This document shows, piece after piece, positions 28,860 to 31,777 of a DNA stretch of 31,777 nt; the stretch's first letter is position 1; each line of letters opens with the position of its first letter. The position numbers and the translations under genes were made by a program. The stretch spans positions 1,169,528 through 1,201,304 of the forward strand of contig NMRA01000065.1 of NCBI GenBank assembly GCA_002633005.1, given 5' to 3'. The notes beneath the pieces are model-generated. The model made no database searches. It had not been told where the DNA came from and saw only the letters and a program-made list of their open reading frames with translations. This stretch comes from Phoronis australis (Eukaryota > Phoronida > Phoronidae).

Positions 28860-30396
28860 TTGCATACCTCTGTCGCATTGATCAAAGACATTGTGGTTTT
28901 GGGGTTAATTACATCGCCTCAGGCTGCTGATGTTATTGTTCTCCAGATAATCAGACCCATCATAAACACTCTGATTGCGACAACAATTCTTAAATTAGCA
29001 CTATGTTTGAATAGTTCGTGAAAAGCCAGTACGTCACGTGATTAGGTTTTTGAATTTTGAAAGTGGGAAACTGAGAAATGCGACTTTTACAACCTAACGT
29101 TTGAAAAATGTTGCCATCTTATTTTTCTCATTAATTATGCTGAGTGTGCAACATAATTGGGCCAATTAACGGGTGAATTCTTGACTTGCCAAATCTACGG
29201 AAAACTCTCCACTGACGATCGAAGGCTCATTCGCGCGTAACTGCGCAAGTAATTTGATTGAACAACCAAAGGAGACAAACCGAGGTATGCCCTAGAATTT
29301 GAACATTCAGAAGCCAACGCTCGTATCATTAGCGTTTTTATCTCCGAGTCGACTCCTTCACGGTACTTTGTGGCTAACCGCAGTTTCGAGGGAAAACTCC
29401 CGCGTGGGCTGTAAAATCTAAATGTTGACTTTTTGATTTTGACCCTATCCAGCCAATACTCCCCCCCCCACTCACATGAATCCACCATACGTCAATTTTC
29501 TTCAGTTTGTTATCTGTGCAACTAAAGCGTGTAGGGAAATCCTCTGAGAGTGAGGTAGCAAACAGAAAATGTCAACTCCCCAAAAACTGGGACAGTTTTA
29601 GTGGACCAATTCTAACACGTAACTGATTATAACTTTTTGTGATCAAGTATTCGAGTCTGGCATTTTCTTGTAAATGTGTAGGTGCGTTTAACTCAATGCT
29701 TGTCTGCGAAAAAATGGATGAATTTAGCTCTGACCAGCAATTCGTAAACTAGGTCATCCGCCAGGTTCTCTGCGTAAACTAGGTCATCGCTTATGGACCA
29801 GTTAGCGCTTCACCTCTCCGCGTGTCTACTGGAGAGAAGCACCAGGAAGGTTGTTCTACATTTTGTAGCCCAAAATTACCAAAGTTCAAATATATTCCGT
29901 TAAAAAGGAAAGACAAAATATATCGTTAAAGATGTCTGGCCAATATCATGAGTCACCACTCGTAAGCAAATCAAAGCTGTCCTTACTCGTTGTCTTATCT
30001 CGCACTACCTCAATCGACTAGTTTTCTGAGTTCGCAATGCAACGATACAATTCTCATGAATTCAACTTGTAATGACCCCTTTCAATTTTAAACCATGCCC
30101 GAAGTACTCGGAAAAAATTATTGTTAGGTACAACGAGATTTTTTTCTCTGAAGTGGATCGTAAACACCTCAGGTGAGTCAGTAGTCCGCACATAGATACT
30201 TTGGTTTAGAGCTGAATTTTAGCTCCCATACTCATGGGCCGGGCCGGTCAAGGGCCAATCCCTGTTGTACGCACTACTTAGAACATTGGAATCAAACAGT
30301 TATATAGTAGAGAAAACGTTTATTAGTATACTGGTGTGAATATTATCAGTGATTTAACCAAAAACTTCGAATTAACTAGACCCACTAATGATAGTC
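28860..30396. other. Region after the hairpins, nothing recognised
   Basis: Probably first intron of candidate gene D or intergenic. A 97-codon minus-strand open frame (29195-29488) has no recognisable domain. A CpG-richer patch lies at ~29200-29420. Confidence 0.35.
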
Positions 30397-31262
30397 TATC
30401 GGTCAGCCGGTTCAGAACTGCAAAAGGGGATTATTATCTCTTATCTGATTTTGTATATCTTACCCTGCATTGACTTTCATAATAAAGGGCTATTGTGGAG
30501 ATGTTTAAATTGTAGACTGTGTAACAATAGGCATTCCTCTGCCTGTTACTAAAGACCAAGCTACACCACAAGGGAAAGCACTACTTTCAGCCTTTAGCTG
30601 GCCAAGCTTAGATATATATGTCCATTTCAGTTGGCAGTGTTTTCGAAGAACTTCGGCCCAAGTATAAATAATACACTTCATTTCCCTCTGATAGCATGAA
30701 GCGCGCTTATCCCGAGTAAGAGATGATGGCTGTTGGCACTATGAGTTTAAACATTTGAAATATTCGTTGTAAAAGGATGTTAAATTACGAATACCATAAT
30801 CATAGCTAGGGCCAAAACAGAACAGTATTTTTAAAGTCATAAGTTTTTTACTATTCAAAGGCCACCTATTCTGATAGTGTTTTTGAATTCCAAGTTCGTA
30901 CGCCACATGATGCATCGTCTGAGCAGAGTCTCAAAACTCCCGAGAAATAAGTAACTGGTGTCAAATTCACGCTACTCTTGATTTAAAATACGTAGGACCT
31001 TTGTGCACTGAGATAGTACAATTCTCTGATCNTACGTAGGACCTTTGTGCACTGAGATAGTACAATTCTCTGATCCCATTAGAAGACTAATCAATCGCGA
31101 GCATGCGCCGCGCGGCCAGCCTTGAAAATGGGGGGCTCGAATTTCTGTCCATGTGGACAAGAAAATCGAGAGGACTAAAAAAACGGGGTACCACCTTTCA
31201 GAACTGTGCGTATGCATCTTTTTTAGTGGACATCTGTCTCCTTTTCTCGGACTTTTCGTTTC
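30397..31262 (+). repeat. ~0.85-kb dispersed repeat, copy 2
   Basis: Same orientation and order as 20630-21436. The extra length is partly the 43-bp duplication around the N at 31032. After cggacttttcgttt the copies diverge. Neither copy contains a recognised gene. Confidence 0.9.
30989..31075. other. Duplicated 43 bp around an assembly N
   Basis: Bases 30989-31031 are repeated exactly at 31033-31075 with one N between. Copy 1 of the repeat (20.6-21.4 kb) has this segment only once. This is what unmerged overlapping contig ends look like. Confidence 0.85.
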
Positions 31263-31777
31263 TCTGAGATGGACCATTTTGCCCACTTCGCCAAATGGGG
31301 ACGGGAGCTCACTCCGAGCCCCCGAATCCCCCTGAGTGCGCGCATGGCGAGTACCGGCGTAGGCAAAACAGTACATTCGACTTTACTTGGTAACATTTAC
31401 AGAAAAAAGTATTTTGCTTCTCCAAACGAGAAACTGGAATATCTTTAAATGATTAAAAATGAGGTATTCAAAGAGATGGAGTTGAGAAATAATCAATACA
31501 ATCAGTTTCCTCATCTCAGCTTCGAATGAAGTATACATGTACAGGCAAACATTCTTTTTTATCATATTCGTATTTGGATGAATTCTCAACTCTTGTAACT
31601 GTTTTTCTATAAATAATCTCGTAGAAAACAAAAATGACTTTAAATCTTACATGTACTGTGACTCAAAACCTGACAAATCTAAAACAGTTTTAATACATGT
31701 TATGCAAAAATGGACCTAGCATATGAGCAATATATATAACAGAATGAAAGAGAGCAATGACACCGTACGCAAACAAT
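31263..31777. other. Right edge, nothing recognised
   Basis: No exon, RNA or repeat boundary that I can support. Confidence 0.4.

Noticed and set aside
29195-29488. 97-codon minus-strand open frame
   Set aside because: No recognised motif, no supporting splice or start context, and it lies in repeat-like CpG-richer sequence.

Overview
The window looks like invertebrate animal nuclear DNA. It is AT-rich, its genes are split by short phase-consistent introns, and it carries several kinds of eukaryotic DNA transposon. I cannot fix the phylum from sequence alone; a marine deuterostome or lophotrochozoan would fit. No bacterial operon, virus, rRNA gene or CRISPR array is visible.

The main content is a head-to-tail cluster on the + strand of type I membrane receptors with one shared plan: signal-peptide exon, SUEL-type (galactose/rhamnose-binding-lectin-like) exon, CUB-like exon, Ser/Thr/Pro-rich stalk exon, transmembrane exon, and one long cytoplasmic exon full of tyrosine motifs. 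Intron phases are the same in every copy (1,1,1,1,2). Gene A (exons 526-3542) is cut by the left edge and shows CUB, stalk, TM and tail. Gene B (about 5078-10964) shows SUEL, CUB, stalk, TM and tail, plus a truncated extra CUB exon at 8505-8692 and a tentative signal exon. Gene C (17897-25267) is complete, and its six exons join into 608 codons plus a stop. A possible fourth member, gene D, is represented by a signal-peptide exon at 28323-28377.

B and C have nearly the same extracellular exons but unrelated tails. Tail A has six YQDP repeats (YxxP) plus NPxY and YxxL sites. Tail B has YxxM and YxN sites. Tail C has an ITIM-consensus site, other YxxL/I sites and one YxxP. This resembles paired-receptor or immune-receptor families in which similar ligand-binding heads are coupled to different SH2/PTB signalling outputs. 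That function is inferred.

Between and inside the genes lie: an inverted-repeat MITE just after gene A (3649-3902), a Helentron/HINE-like element after gene B (11532-12775), a decayed piggyBac transposon on the minus strand between B and C (14137-15998), an ~0.85-kb repeat present at 20630-21436 and 30397-31262, a hAT-like MITE (26832-27324), a tRNA-like SINE fragment with strong hairpins (about 28600-28860), and several tandem repeats. Two single Ns (28589, 31032) mark assembly joins. At 31032 the flanking 43 bases are exactly duplicated, which suggests an artefact.
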